Origin: DASUAS01 sp963819475
GTDB lineage: Bacteria > Actinomycetota > Acidimicrobiia > IMCC26256 > DASPTH01
Direction of reading: 5' to 3'
Assembly: GCA_963819475.1 (NCBI GenBank)
Contig: CAWFWE010000002.1
Location: 1 to 64,000 of the forward strand
Length of the DNA: 64,000 nucleotides
The notes under the pieces were generated by a model, which ran no database searches, was not told where the DNA came from, and saw nothing but the letters and a program-made list of their open reading frames with translations. The translations under genes were made by a program, and so were the position numbers. Shown here in pieces: positions 17,582-25,824 of this stretch. Each line of letters starts with the position of its first letter. Within the stretch, counting starts at the first letter, position 1.

Positions 17582-18154
17582 ATGTTTCGTATCGGCAATG
17601 CCAGACGGGCGAGCGGAGAACGCGGGGCGGCCCTGGTCGAGACGGCGATCCTGATCCCCGTCGTCCTCATGATCACGTTCGGCTTGATCGAGTTCTCGTC
17701 GGCGTACCAATCGTCGTCGACAGCGACGGCGGCGTCGCGCACGGCAGCCCGCACCGCGTCGGCGGAGGCGCTGCTGCCGACGTACGCCACTGACGCCGCG
17801 GCCGCGGCCGCGACCGCGTTGAAGCAGGTGCCGGCGAACGAGCCGGTGGAGATGTGGATCTACCGGGCGAACACTGCGGGCTATCCGGAGTCCGGCGACT
17901 TCTCGGCCTGCACGACCCACTGCATCAAGTATTCGTGGATCCAGTCGAGCCGGACCTTCGACACCGCGAACCCGAGTGGTGGCGGCTGGCCCTACTCCCA
18001 GCAGAACGCGTGCAACCAGACCAACTGGGACTCGGTCGGGGTCTACGTCAAGCTGAACCACAAGTTCCTGACCAGGCTCTTCGGAGCCAACATCACCTTG
18101 TCCGACCACGCGGTGTTCCGGCTCGAGCCCGCCCCGACCCAGCTGTGCCCCTAG
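17582..18154 (+). CDS. TadE-like pseudopilin
   Basis: This 190-residue protein has the TadE hallmark at its N-terminus: a basic segment, then GERGAALVETAILIPVVLMI, with the glutamate inside the hydrophobic helix that prepilin peptidase-processed minor pilins carry. The rest is Ala/Thr-rich with four cysteines in the middle. TadE proteins are assembled with tight-adherence (Flp) pili. The tadG-like gene follows 5 nt after its stop. No other tad genes (ATPase, TadB/C, secretin) are in the window. Confidence 0.8.
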   Translation: MFRIGNARRASGERGAALVETAILIPVVLMITFGLIEFSSAYQSSSTATAASRTAARTASAEALLPTYATDAAAAAATALKQVPANEPVEMWIYRANTAGYPESGDFSACTTHCIKYSWIQSSRTFDTANPSGGGWPYSQQNACNQTNWDSVGVYVKLNHKFLTRLFGANITLSDHAVFRLEPAPTQLCP

Positions 18155-18159
18155 CGGTC

Positions 18160-19956
18160 ATGACCTCGTTCATCGACCGGGTCCGTCGAGGCGAACCGCG
18201 CGAACAGGGCTTCTTCATGGTCTGGTTCGCGCTGACGTTCGTCGCGCTGACCGCCTTCGCGGGGCTGGCGATCGAGTACAACCGCTGGCAGCAGATCGCG
18301 ACGCGCGCGCAGAAGGCCGCGGACGCGGCCGCGCTCGCGGGAGCGGTCTTCATGCCCGAGAACGCGGGCAACAAGGCGTACACGACCGCGCAGACGGTCG
18401 CCAGCGAGAACGGCTTCACCAACGGGAGCAATGGCGTCACCGTCACCACCGCCCCAGGCCAGCTTCCGAACCAGCTCAAGGTCACGGTCGCGATCAACAC
18501 CAAGAATCCGTGGGGCGCGATCGTGAACTACAACAACACGACGATCGTGCGTAAGGCGGTGGCCGAGTACCAGCTGCCGCAGAACCTGGGGAGCCCGCAG
18601 AACTCCTACGGGAACGACCCCGAGTCGGCCGCCGCCCAACCTCAATTGTGGGGCAACGTGTTCGGTCCGTCCTCGAACAAGGACAAGGGAGACGCGATCC
18701 AGTCGGTGGGGCCGACGGCCAATACGACGCTCTGCAACGCCGACAACTGCAACGGTCCGGCAGCGGCACCCGTCGCCGGCCAGAACCGTGACTACGACGC
18801 CAACGGCTACTTCTACGGCATCGACGTGCCGACGGGGATGACCGGGGCCTTGAACGTGCAGGTGTACGACCCCGGCTTCGTCCACGTCGGCGACAACTGT
18901 GGTGGCAGCGACGCGAACGCGAACAACAGCCTGAATGCGGCCGCGACGCTCACCGCGGCGCAGATCCCGGGCTACAGCGGGACCATCACGCCGGCGGTGC
19001 GCTACGCCTCGGCGAGCTCCAGTGCGTTCTGCAACGGAGACAACTACTACGGAGACGGCAGCAACACCGCCAACCCCTGGACGATGTGGACGCTGCGCGC
19101 CCCCGACATCTCGACGTGGGATCCGACCAACAACCCGATCGTCTGCCAGGCCGAGTTCCCGGGCGTCTACCCCGAGACGACGAACGGGCAGCCGAACGGC
19201 ACCGTCGACGCCAACGCCTTGAAGACGCTGTTGCAGCAGTCGACCAACTACCCCGGCACGAATCCGGCGCGCACGTTCGCGTCGTTCTTCCGCCAGTGGG
19301 TGTCGATCTGCAGCGTCAACAGCCCGGTGCAGGGGACCTACTTCCTCCAGGTGCAGACCGGGAAGAAGATCAACGGCACTGCGGCGCCCAATGGCGGGGG
19401 CTCGAACCGCTTCTCGATCCGCGTTGGCGCGGGCTCGAACTTCACCGCCAGCAACGGGCTCCACGTGTACGGCAACCAGAAGATGGGCGCGTACGCGAAC
19501 GCCACCGGCGCGAACACGCAGTTCTTCCTCACCCGCGTGCTCCCGGGCGAGGCCGGCAAGACGCTGGTGCTGAACTTCTACGACACCGGCGATGCGTCGC
19601 AACCCGGGACGCTGGCCGTGCTGCCGCCCGCCGACTCGAACGTGACCGGCGGGGTGTTCGCGAACTGCCTGTTCACCCAACCCGCGGGCAACGCCAGCGG
19701 CCCTCCCTGGGGCACCTTCAGCAGCACCGCCTCCGGGTGCAAGATCACCGGCGTGTCGAACTCCGGGACGCCGAACTACAACGGTCAGTGGGTCACGTGG
19801 GAGATCCCGATTCCGGGGACCTACACCTGCAACTCCTCCGATCCGCTCGGGTGCTGGACGAAATTGCAGTTCATCTACCCGGCCGGCACCAATGTCAGCG
19901 ACACGACGACCTGGAGCGCGTACATCCTCGGGGAGCCCGTACGCCTCATTCAGTAG
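18160..19956 (+). CDS. TadG-like pilus-associated protein
   Basis: The 598-residue product starts with EQGFFMVWFALTFVALTAFAGLAIEYNRWQ, the TadG-type N-terminal membrane segment (about residues 17-42), followed by the QKAADAAALAGA signature of putative Flp pilus-assembly proteins. The remaining 530 residues are exported, Asn/Gly/Thr-rich and contain about ten cysteines, with no metalloprotease or clear VWA motif. It is probably a surface protein anchored by its N-terminal helix. It pairs with the upstream TadE-like gene. The ATG at 18160 is the first that includes the conserved segment. Confidence 0.75.
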   Translation: MTSFIDRVRRGEPREQGFFMVWFALTFVALTAFAGLAIEYNRWQQIATRAQKAADAAALAGAVFMPENAGNKAYTTAQTVASENGFTNGSNGVTVTTAPGQLPNQLKVTVAINTKNPWGAIVNYNNTTIVRKAVAEYQLPQNLGSPQNSYGNDPESAAAQPQLWGNVFGPSSNKDKGDAIQSVGPTANTTLCNADNCNGPAAAPVAGQNRDYDANGYFYGIDVPTGMTGALNVQVYDPGFVHVGDNCGGSDANANNSLNAAATLTAAQIPGYSGTITPAVRYASASSSAFCNGDNYYGDGSNTANPWTMWTLRAPDISTWDPTNNPIVCQAEFPGVYPETTNGQPNGTVDANALKTLLQQSTNYPGTNPARTFASFFRQWVSICSVNSPVQGTYFLQVQTGKKINGTAAPNGGGSNRFSIRVGAGSNFTASNGLHVYGNQKMGAYANATGANTQFFLTRVLPGEAGKTLVLNFYDTGDASQPGTLAVLPPADSNVTGGVFANCLFTQPAGNASGPPWGTFSSTASGCKITGVSNSGTPNYNGQWVTWEIPIPGTYTCNSSDPLGCWTKLQFIYPAGTNVSDTTTWSAYILGEPVRLIQ

Positions 19957-19978
19957 TCGCGTGATCCAATAGGGGTCG

Positions 19979-20224
19979 ATGCCCTGGTGTGAGGTCTGCG
20001 ACCGGTTCCTCTCGCCGTCGACGGTGAAGGTCGACGGGACCTGCCCGTCGTGCGGTCGGGTCGTCGACGCCGGCCATGCGCACACTCCGGCGCCCGCGCC
20101 GTCGCCCGACGACGACGAGGACCTCCCGCCGATCCCGTGGCACCTGTGGCTGCTCGCGGCTGCGCTGGCCGTCTACCTCGGGTACCGCGCCATGCAGGGC
20201 ATCGAGTGGATCTTCGGCCACTGA
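19979..20224 (+). CDS. Small zinc-ribbon membrane protein
   Basis: This is an 81-residue protein with two CxxC pairs (Cys4/Cys7 and Cys22/Cys25), a Pro/Asp-rich linker and one transmembrane helix at about 52-68. The zinc ribbon would face the cytoplasm. Similar small proteins are widespread in actinobacteria, with no known role. The gene lies just upstream of tRNA-Pro. Confidence 0.7.
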   Translation: MPWCEVCDRFLSPSTVKVDGTCPSCGRVVDAGHAHTPAPAPSPDDDEDLPPIPWHLWLLAAALAVYLGYRAMQGIEWIFGH

Positions 20225-20251
20225 GCCCGGAGCCGCGCCAAGGCCTCCGTC

Positions 20252-20257
20252 TACACT
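20252..20257 (+). promoter_or_regulatory. Putative -10 box of tRNA-Pro
   Basis: TACACT lies 25 nt before the mature 5' end of the tRNA. A short 5' leader would be removed by RNase P. Confidence 0.35.
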
Positions 20258-20281
20258 GCCGTCCGCGGCTCAGGCCGTGTA

Positions 20282-20356
20282 CGGGCTGTGGCGCAGCTTG
20301 GTTAGCGCGTTGGTCTGGGGGACCAAAGGTCCCGGGTTCAAATCCCGGCAGCCCGA
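20282..20356 (+). tRNA. tRNA-Pro (anticodon GGG)
   Basis: All arms can be folded by eye: acceptor stem CGGGCTG with CAGCCCG, D arm GCGC/GCGC, anticodon stem TTGGT/ACCAA around a loop with GGG at 20317-20319, and T arm CCGGG/CCCGG with TTCAAAT. The 3' CCA is not encoded. The 3' half of the gene is the attachment site of an integrated element, and the tRNA remains intact after integration. Confidence 0.97.
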
Positions 20357-20358
20357 CA
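20315..20358. repeat. Attachment site copy 1 (attL), inside tRNA-Pro
   Basis: These 44 bp, from the anticodon loop to two bases past the tRNA, are repeated identically at 26627-26670. This is the classical arrangement for a tyrosine integrase that uses a tRNA 3' half. The integrase gene begins 72 bp further on. Confidence 0.9.
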
Positions 20359-20416
20359 GAGAAACCCCTGCTCAGAGGCTCGATTCCCGACCTTGTCGAT
20401 GGACAAGCGAGCCGGA

Positions 20417-20434
20417 AATCACGCAGAAATCACG
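20417..20434. promoter_or_regulatory. Paired AATCACG repeats, candidate integrase arm sites (left)
   Basis: AATCACG occurs at 20417-20423 and 20428-20434, an 11-bp period. The same pair with the same spacing and orientation occurs near the other end of the element at 26500-26517. Arm-type binding sites of tyrosine integrases behave like this; the role is inferred. Confidence 0.5.
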
Positions 20435-21563
20435 GATTCCCCGCGGAGTCACGACGCGGAGCGTCGTAGAGCGACGCGACCGCCTGCGCGGCGTCCGCAT
20501 CCATCGAGGGGATCGCGGCCGTGTAGATGTCCTCCGTGATCCGCGTCGAGGAGTGTCCGAGCCGCTCGGAGGCGACCTTCGTCGGGATCCCGGCTCCGAG
20601 CGCGGCGGTCGCCCACGCGTGACGGAGATTGTGGAGGGGGAGCGGGGGAAGCTCCGCCGCGTCGACGAGCCGCCGAAACGTCCGGGTGACGACGTCCGGG
20701 TGAACGACGCTCCCATCCGACCAGGTAAAGACGTAGTCCTCTCCCGGCCAGTACGGACCGATGACGAGCCGCTCCTCCGCCTGCGCGACGCGCCAACGTT
20801 GGAGCGTCGCGACCGTGACCGGATCGAGCGAGAGCCGTCTCTCCCGACCCCGCTTCGTCGTCCCCTCGACGACCTCATGCTCGACGACCACTCGGTTACG
20901 ACGGACGATGATCTCCCCGCGCTCGACGTCCGACCATCGGAGCGCGACTAGCTCACCGCGCCGGAGACCGGTCGCCGCCGCGAGCCGCCAGAGAGCCGAC
21001 CATCGGTCCTCCGAAGCGACCTCTAGGAAGCGAGCGACCTGCTCCGGGGTCCAGGCGCGCGGGTTCGCTCTCGCCTGCGCGGGAGCGTCGGCATCGTCGA
21101 CCGGGTTATATCCGAGGAGCCGCCATCGGCACGCGTCCTTCATCGCGCGATGAGCGACGACGTGAACGTGACGGACGGTCGCCTCCGCCCGTCCCCGCGC
21201 TCGGAGCTTCCCGTAGAGGATCGTGAAGTGATCCCCCGCGAGGTCGCGGAGACGGACGTCCCCCAATCCCTCGCGGAGATGCTTCGCATACTGGCGGTAA
21301 TGAGAACGCGTCGACGGCTTGAGCTTCGGATCCGCCTCGATCGCGGGGAGCCATCGGTCGTCGAGAAACTCTCGGAGTCGCGGGTTCCTTCCGGTCGTCG
21401 GACGCTCGTTCGCATCGTTCGCGAGCACGCGGCGAAGCTCGGCGCGCGCTTCGGTGAGCGTCGGACGCTTGCGCCGGATCTGCTTTCGCTTCCCCGCGGT
21501 CGCGGAACGGACCTCGACGACGAACTCGTATTGCCCATCGGGGAGCTTCTTGATCTCGGTCAC
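20430..21563 (-). CDS. int: Phage-type tyrosine integrase
   Basis: The 377-residue protein has three parts: an N-terminal arm-binding region (residues 1-60, GQYEFVVEVRSATAGKRKQ), a core-binding SAM-like domain (60-165), and the catalytic domain. Catalytic residues seen are Arg in ATGLRRGEL, Lys in TTKRGRER, HNLRH, GH in ERLGHSS and Tyr in DIYTAA. It would integrate and excise the element at tRNA-Pro. It starts at GTG 21563, overlapping the predicted end of the HTH gene, and its 3' end faces attL. Confidence 0.95.
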   Translation of the reverse strand: MTEIKKLPDGQYEFVVEVRSATAGKRKQIRRKRPTLTEARAELRRVLANDANERPTTGRNPRLREFLDDRWLPAIEADPKLKPSTRSHYRQYAKHLREGLGDVRLRDLAGDHFTILYGKLRARGRAEATVRHVHVVAHRAMKDACRWRLLGYNPVDDADAPAQARANPRAWTPEQVARFLEVASEDRWSALWRLAAATGLRRGELVALRWSDVERGEIIVRRNRVVVEHEVVEGTTKRGRERRLSLDPVTVATLQRWRVAQAEERLVIGPYWPGEDYVFTWSDGSVVHPDVVTRTFRRLVDAAELPPLPLHNLRHAWATAALGAGIPTKVASERLGHSSTRITEDIYTAAIPSMDADAAQAVASLYDAPRRDSAGNP

Positions 21564-22059
21564 TGGACGAATCCTCTTTCGCCGCGGCCGCGATGTAGCG
21601 GGACGCTTGTCGGCGGGAGACGTTCATCCCTGCGGCGACGGCGGACGGTCCGCCGTCCAGGTAGAACGCGGCGACCTGCTCGTACATCTCGTCGGTCGCT
21701 TGGTTGTTGCGTCGACGGCTCGCTCGCGCCCAAGCGAGATCATCCGCCGTCGCTCGGACGTCGTAGTTTCCCGACCGATCACGTACGCGGAGCCGCGCTC
21801 GATGAGTCGCGACGACTTGGTCGAGCACGCGCGACCAAGCGATCTCCCGAATCTGTCCCGGCGTGATGCCGCCTGGGAAGTGGAGCGCCGCGATTGTCGG
21901 CTCGTCGTCGACGACCTCGACCGTGAGGAAGGCGGGGATTTCCTCGTCGTATGTCTCTCCGTCGACCTCGTCGGCCACGCGCTTACCGGTGAGCCATCGG
22001 AACGACTCCGTAAAGGTCTCGGGAAGGTCGGCTCCGTCGTTCGGATCCTTCGTCGTCAT
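21560..22059 (-). CDS. HTH protein of the integrated element, probable one-base frame break at its end
   Basis: From the ATG at 22057-22059 the frame encodes about 155 residues, ending in a helix-turn-helix-like stretch (AVAAGMNVSRRQASRYIAAAA). The literal frame then runs on far into the integrase gene, which is implausible. One missing base near 21580 would give the ending ERGFVQ with a stop that overlaps the integrase GTG, as usual for such pairs. Similar regulators precede integrases in actinobacterial prophages. It may control integrase expression. No closer function can be given. Confidence 0.6.
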
Positions 22060-22201
22060 GTCCCGGAGTATGACAGATTTCCCCGGACGATGGCGCAAGA
22101 AGGGACACGACGCCGGTAGGAAAATGTCCTAGACAGAATGGCGCTTGGCGCGGCACACTCCGGACGACCATTCCGGGAGAACGAGCGGGAGTAGTCGCCC
22201 A
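22060..22201. promoter_or_regulatory. Divergent control region of the element
   Basis: This 142-bp stretch separates the leftward int operon from the rightward excisionase-like gene. It contains TGTCCTAGACA, an interrupted palindrome, and a related TGTCCCGGAGTATGACA close to the leftward start. These could be operators for the HTH or excisionase-like protein. Promoter hexamers could not be fixed. Confidence 0.35.
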
Positions 22202-22417
22202 ATGAGCAAGCCGCCTAGCAAGCCGCCGACGATCGACCTCGTCCGCGCCGCGGAGCTTTTCGGCATCGGTCGGGACGGAGCCTACGAAGCCGCGAAGCGC
22301 GGTGAACTCTGCGCCGGAGTCCCGGTCCTCAGAGTCGGCGGTCGCTACCGCGTCCCGACCGTCGCGGTGGAACGCGTACTCGGGATCGACCTCTCCGACT
22401 TCCTCGACGCGGCCTAG
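22202..22417 (+). CDS. Excisionase-like small HTH protein
   Basis: The 71-residue product has a MerR-type winged helix of the HTH_17/excisionase kind: IDLVRAAELFGIGRDGAYEA, then VLRVGGRYRVPTVAVERVLG. Such proteins steer tyrosine integrases toward excision or act as regulators. The ATG at 22202 is preferred because conservation starts there; an open frame extends 19 codons upstream. The position opposite int is that of an xis gene. Confidence 0.75.
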   Translation: MSKPPSKPPTIDLVRAAELFGIGRDGAYEAAKRGELCAGVPVLRVGGRYRVPTVAVERVLGIDLSDFLDAA

Positions 22418-22480
22418 ACGACCGACGACCCCGGACCAGCAAAACCGATCCGGGGTCGTACTCGCGCATTCCCTACGTCA

Positions 22481-22490
22481 AAGGAAGGAG
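22481..22490 (+). promoter_or_regulatory. Strong ribosome binding site
   Basis: AAGGAAGGAG lies 4 nt before the ATG at 22495. It is the strongest Shine-Dalgarno sequence in the element and fixes the start of the 80-codon gene. Confidence 0.6.
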
Positions 22491-22494
22491 CGAG

Positions 22495-22737
22495 ATGAAC
22501 AATACACCGGACCTGAGACAAGCAACAGAGCCAGCGAGGCGACCGCTCGGTCCACGCTCCGGTCCCCGGCTCACCGACAGTGTCGGCACGCTGGCGCGGT
22601 TCCGTCATGAACGCCGCGACTGGTATCTCGCTTACGGCGCGCACTCGCGGCCGATCGACGAGCGCGACGCCGTGATCGAGACCCTCCGCGGCACGATCGA
22701 GATCCTCGTCGCGCAACTCGACGAGGTCGACGCATGA
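22495..22737 (+). CDS. Hypothetical protein of the element
   Basis: This 80-residue protein has no recognised domain. It is charged throughout, with an acidic helical C-terminus (DAVIETLRGTIEILVAQLDEVDA). A strong ribosome binding site precedes it and its stop overlaps the start of the ATPase gene (ATGA), so it is a real part of the operon. A role next to the ATPase is a guess. Confidence 0.6.
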   Translation: MNNTPDLRQATEPARRPLGPRSGPRLTDSVGTLARFRHERRDWYLAYGAHSRPIDERDAVIETLRGTIEILVAQLDEVDA

Positions 22738-24011
22738 ACAAGCGGCTCACGGACACGGTCGCGACGTTCCGCGACTGGCTCTATCTTCCCGAGCCGGATC
22801 CCTTCCTCGCGGTCGTCGCGACCGTCGTCGCGCATCGGCTCCCCGGAGATCCCGTCTGGCTCGCGCTCGTCGGCTCTCCCGGATGCGGGAAGACGGAACT
22901 TCTGAACACGGTCGCGGGACTCGACGACGTCTATCCGGCGTCGACGCTCACGGAAGGCGCGCTCCTCTCCGGCGTCCCGAAACGCGAAGCGCGCAACGCG
23001 AAGGGAGGACTTCTCCGAGAGATCGGAGACTCCGGGATCCTCCTCGCGAAAGATTTCGGGAGCGTCCTCTCCATGAATCGGGACACTCGCGCCGCGGTCC
23101 TCGCCGCGTTGCGGGAGATCTACGACGGGAAATGGACGCGTCATGTCGGCACCGATGGCGGGAAGACTTTGGAGTGGGCCGGGAAACTCGGCTTTCTCGC
23201 GGGGGTCACGCCAGCGATCGATTCGCACCATGGCGTGATCGGCTCGATGGGGGAGCGGCTCGTCTTCTACCGGATGACGGTCGACGACGAGGAACGGCTT
23301 GCGACCGACGCGCTCACGCATCTCGGACGAGAGCAGGAGATGCGCGCCGCGATCGCGAGAGCAACGCGGCTCCTCCTCGACGACGTCGACCTCCATCGCC
23401 CCGCGGTGTCGCTCTCCGACGAGGAGCGGGAGCGGCTCATCGCGCTAGCGACGTTCGCGGTCCGATGCCGCTCCGCGGTGGACCGTCACGCCTACACGCG
23501 CGAGATCGAGCGCGTCGACGAGCCGGAAGCTCCCGGACGGCTCGTCCTCGTCCTGGACCGGCTTCTCGACGCGCTCGACCGGATCGGAGCCGACCGAGAC
23601 GAAGCCTGGCGCGTCGTGACACGGACCGCGCTCGACTCGATGCCGACAACGCGGCGCGCGGTCGTCGACGTCCTCCTCCGCGAGCCGCGCCGATGGACGG
23701 TCAACGACTTCGCGGACGAGGTCGGCGCGTACGCCCCAACGACGATCCGACGAATCCTGCAGGACCTCGCGGCGCATGGCGTGACGGAGTCCAGGGTCGT
23801 CGGTGAGCACGCGACGGTCTTGTGGAGCGCGTCTCCCTGGGCGCGTGACCGTTGGACCACCGCGGTTCCCGAAACGTCAGAGTCTTTATATCTCTCCTAC
23901 TCAGAGAGAGAGACAAAACGGGAAGGGTCCCTCACCGCGGCTCCCGAAACGTCAGAGACCTCCGGCGCGGGAGGAGGAACCGATGCGCGATCCGGTCCCC
24001 GCATCTTCTGA
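22734..24011 (+). CDS. P-loop ATPase with C-terminal winged helix (element replication protein?)
   Basis: The 425-residue protein has a Walker A motif GSPGCGKT at residues 47-54, a plausible Walker B/sensor region around GILLAKDFGSVLS, and a helical middle part. Around residues 305-350 a winged helix is suggested by RRWTVNDFADEVGAYAPTTIRRIL. The last 60 residues are Ser/Glu/Arg-rich and low in complexity. ATPases of this kind occupy the replication position in small actinobacterial prophages such as phiRv1. Helicase loading or replication initiation is inferred, not shown. Confidence 0.65.
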   Translation: MNKRLTDTVATFRDWLYLPEPDPFLAVVATVVAHRLPGDPVWLALVGSPGCGKTELLNTVAGLDDVYPASTLTEGALLSGVPKREARNAKGGLLREIGDSGILLAKDFGSVLSMNRDTRAAVLAALREIYDGKWTRHVGTDGGKTLEWAGKLGFLAGVTPAIDSHHGVIGSMGERLVFYRMTVDDEERLATDALTHLGREQEMRAAIARATRLLLDDVDLHRPAVSLSDEERERLIALATFAVRCRSAVDRHAYTREIERVDEPEAPGRLVLVLDRLLDALDRIGADRDEAWRVVTRTALDSMPTTRRAVVDVLLREPRRWTVNDFADEVGAYAPTTIRRILQDLAAHGVTESRVVGEHATVLWSASPWARDRWTTAVPETSESLYLSYSERETKREGSLTAAPETSETSGAGGGTDARSGPRIF

Positions 24012-24287
24012 GCGGAGAAAATCCCGCGCGCGAGGGGGTGAATCCCGCGGAGGAGGGTCCCGTTTTTTGAGGGGGGATCGCCCGGACGATCACGGCCGTG
24101 CAGATCCGGTCGTATTTGGGAGCGGGAGCTTGTTTTTCTCGGGATCCTCTGGGATCCTGGCGATGTTCGACGGAAGGGTCGTGGGTCCTCCGGACCGGCC
24201 CGTCTCGATCGAGGGTCGTGGGTCCACCGGACCGGCTCCGAGGCGTCGACGTCGTCCCCTGACGTCTTTCTCTCGGAGGTTCCTCTG
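24012..24287. other. Non-coding stretch before the capsid gene, with short inverted repeats
   Basis: No gene is supported here. The stretch contains two related blocks, GGGTCGTGGGTCC(T/A)CCGGACCGG, about 45 bp apart (near 24176 and 24216), each with an inverted GGTCC/GGACC pair. It also holds a T6 run followed by G6. Possible roles are a promoter or attenuator for the capsid gene or a packaging signal; none is shown. Confidence 0.3.
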
Positions 24288-25469
24288 ATGGCCACGCTCG
24301 ACAAGCTCCTCTCCGCTCACGATTGGACCGAGGAGACCGCGGCGACGCAATCGTCCCCGGTCCTCGTCCGTTCCCTGCTCACTCACCGCGAATCCCTCCT
24401 CGACCGCGTCGACGAGATCGCGCAGACCGCGACCGATGCCGACCGGGATCTCCTCGCGTCGGAGTCCCGCGAGATCGAGCGCGCGCATAACGAGGTCGAG
24501 CGGACCGATCAAGTCATCTCCCGCGCGAAGCCGTTCGCGGACGAGGCGGAGCGGATCCGTCACGAGCATCTCGTTAGCTCGGCGGGATTGATCTCGATGA
24601 CGCGGTCCGGGAGCCGTCCTCCCTCCGATCCGCTCGGCTTGGTCATCTCCCGGTCCCTCGCGAACGAGGTCCGCGACGCGGTCCGCGCCGGTCAATCGAT
24701 CACGCGGTCGCTCTCCGATCCGTTCCTCGACGTCTGGCAGACGCCAAGCTCTCCGGTCGTCAGAGGTCGGCTCGCGGCCTACGCGACGCTCGTCCAGGGA
24801 ACCTCTCCGCAAGCCGCTTTCGTCGCCGTCCGTCCTCTCGTCGACGCGGCCGTCGTCGCGGAAGGTGCCGCGAAGCCAGAGATCGCGGACGCGACGACCG
24901 TCCTCGCCGCGCATCAGAAGATCGCGGGTTACCTCGACGTCTCGCTAGAGCAGATCGTCTACGGAGTCGACGTCTCCGCCGCGATTCAGACGGTCGCGAT
25001 CCGGCAGTTGATCGAGGGAGAGAACAACGCGGTAGCTGCGGCGCTCGCCACCGCGACCCCGGTCGCCGCGGGAGCGTCTCCGGCCGCGTCGGTCCTGTCC
25101 GGGATCGCGTCGGTCGCCGCGGGAGGAGGGATCCCGTCCGTCGTCGCATTGAATCCCGCCGACATTCCTCTCGTTCTCGGAGAATCGTCCGGAGCCGGGT
25201 ACTCCGTCAATCAAGGCGGAGGCGCGGAGACCTTGGCGTCGACCCTCTGGGGAGTCCCGGTCGTCCCGTCCGGAGGAGTCACCGCGGGAAGCGCGCTCGT
25301 CTGGGATCAAGCTGCGCTCGGAGCGTCGGTCGCGATGCCACCGCGGATACTCGTCGATCCCTACACGAAAGCCGTGAACAACGTCACGGTCGTCGTCGTC
25401 GACGAGATGATCGCGTTCGCGCTCCTCGCTCCGGCGCAAGCCGCCGTCGTGGACCTGGCGGGACCGTGA
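24288..25469 (+). CDS. HK97-fold phage major capsid protein
   Basis: The 393-residue product has an N-terminal charged coiled-coil region (about 30-95), like the delta/scaffold domain of HK97-type capsid proteins. The fold region follows, with the typical LWGVPVVPSGGVTAGSALVWD strand-turn near residues 320-340 and a final V-rich strand with VDEMIAFALLAPAQAAVVDL. No protease, portal or terminase gene adjoins it. A lone capsid gene is the mark of capsid-encoding satellites and of phiRv1/phiRv2-like elements. The assignment rests on pattern recognition and should be confirmed by profile or structure comparison. Confidence 0.75.
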   Translation: MATLDKLLSAHDWTEETAATQSSPVLVRSLLTHRESLLDRVDEIAQTATDADRDLLASESREIERAHNEVERTDQVISRAKPFADEAERIRHEHLVSSAGLISMTRSGSRPPSDPLGLVISRSLANEVRDAVRAGQSITRSLSDPFLDVWQTPSSPVVRGRLAAYATLVQGTSPQAAFVAVRPLVDAAVVAEGAAKPEIADATTVLAAHQKIAGYLDVSLEQIVYGVDVSAAIQTVAIRQLIEGENNAVAAALATATPVAAGASPAASVLSGIASVAAGGGIPSVVALNPADIPLVLGESSGAGYSVNQGGGAETLASTLWGVPVVPSGGVTAGSALVWDQAALGASVAMPPRILVDPYTKAVNNVTVVVVDEMIAFALLAPAQAAVVDLAGP

Positions 25470-25711
25470 CCCCCCGCGGCGAGACCCTCGTCGACGTCCT
25501 CGCGGTGACGTCGCGTCCGATCCGAGACCTCGACGCGCGCGCCCGTGCGCTCGACGCGACGCTCGACGCGATTCGCTTGGAGGGGATCGGGGTCGAGTCG
25601 CTCGACGAATGGGCGTCGCGGTGCAACGCCTATGCGGCGACCCTCCTCCTCGGCGGAAGGGTCCACGAAGCGAGGATGGTCGCGGCCGCGGCCCGAGTCC
25701 TGGCGGCGTAG
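25466..25711 (+). CDS. Small protein coupled to the capsid gene
   Basis: This 81-residue, Ala/Arg/Asp-rich helical protein starts at GTG 25466, overlapping the capsid stop (GTGA). Translational coupling to the capsid suggests a structural or assembly partner, such as a head-completion or decoration protein. No family was recognised. Confidence 0.55.
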   Translation: MTPRGETLVDVLAVTSRPIRDLDARARALDATLDAIRLEGIGVESLDEWASRCNAYAATLLLGGRVHEARMVAAAARVLAA

Positions 25712-25824
25712 GTGTGACCTTACGGACGCCGTAGGGCAGGGCGCGATTCGTCGTTGTGCCGCGAGAGTGCGCCCGATCGAGGCAATATGCCTGCGTGACA
25801 ACGCGATTCGCGGAGCGATCTCCG

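Noticed and set aside
15710..18109. A 799-codon minus-strand open frame over der and tadE
   Set aside because: It mirrors the codon structure of the plus-strand genes and shows no motif. Such shadows also occur at 46175-48346, 48856-50709 and 51071-52693.
23803..24288. A 161-codon plus-strand frame between the ATPase and capsid genes
   Set aside because: It overlaps the end of the ATPase gene, is low in complexity (Arg/Gly/Pro/Ser) and has no ribosome binding site. It is better read as non-coding.
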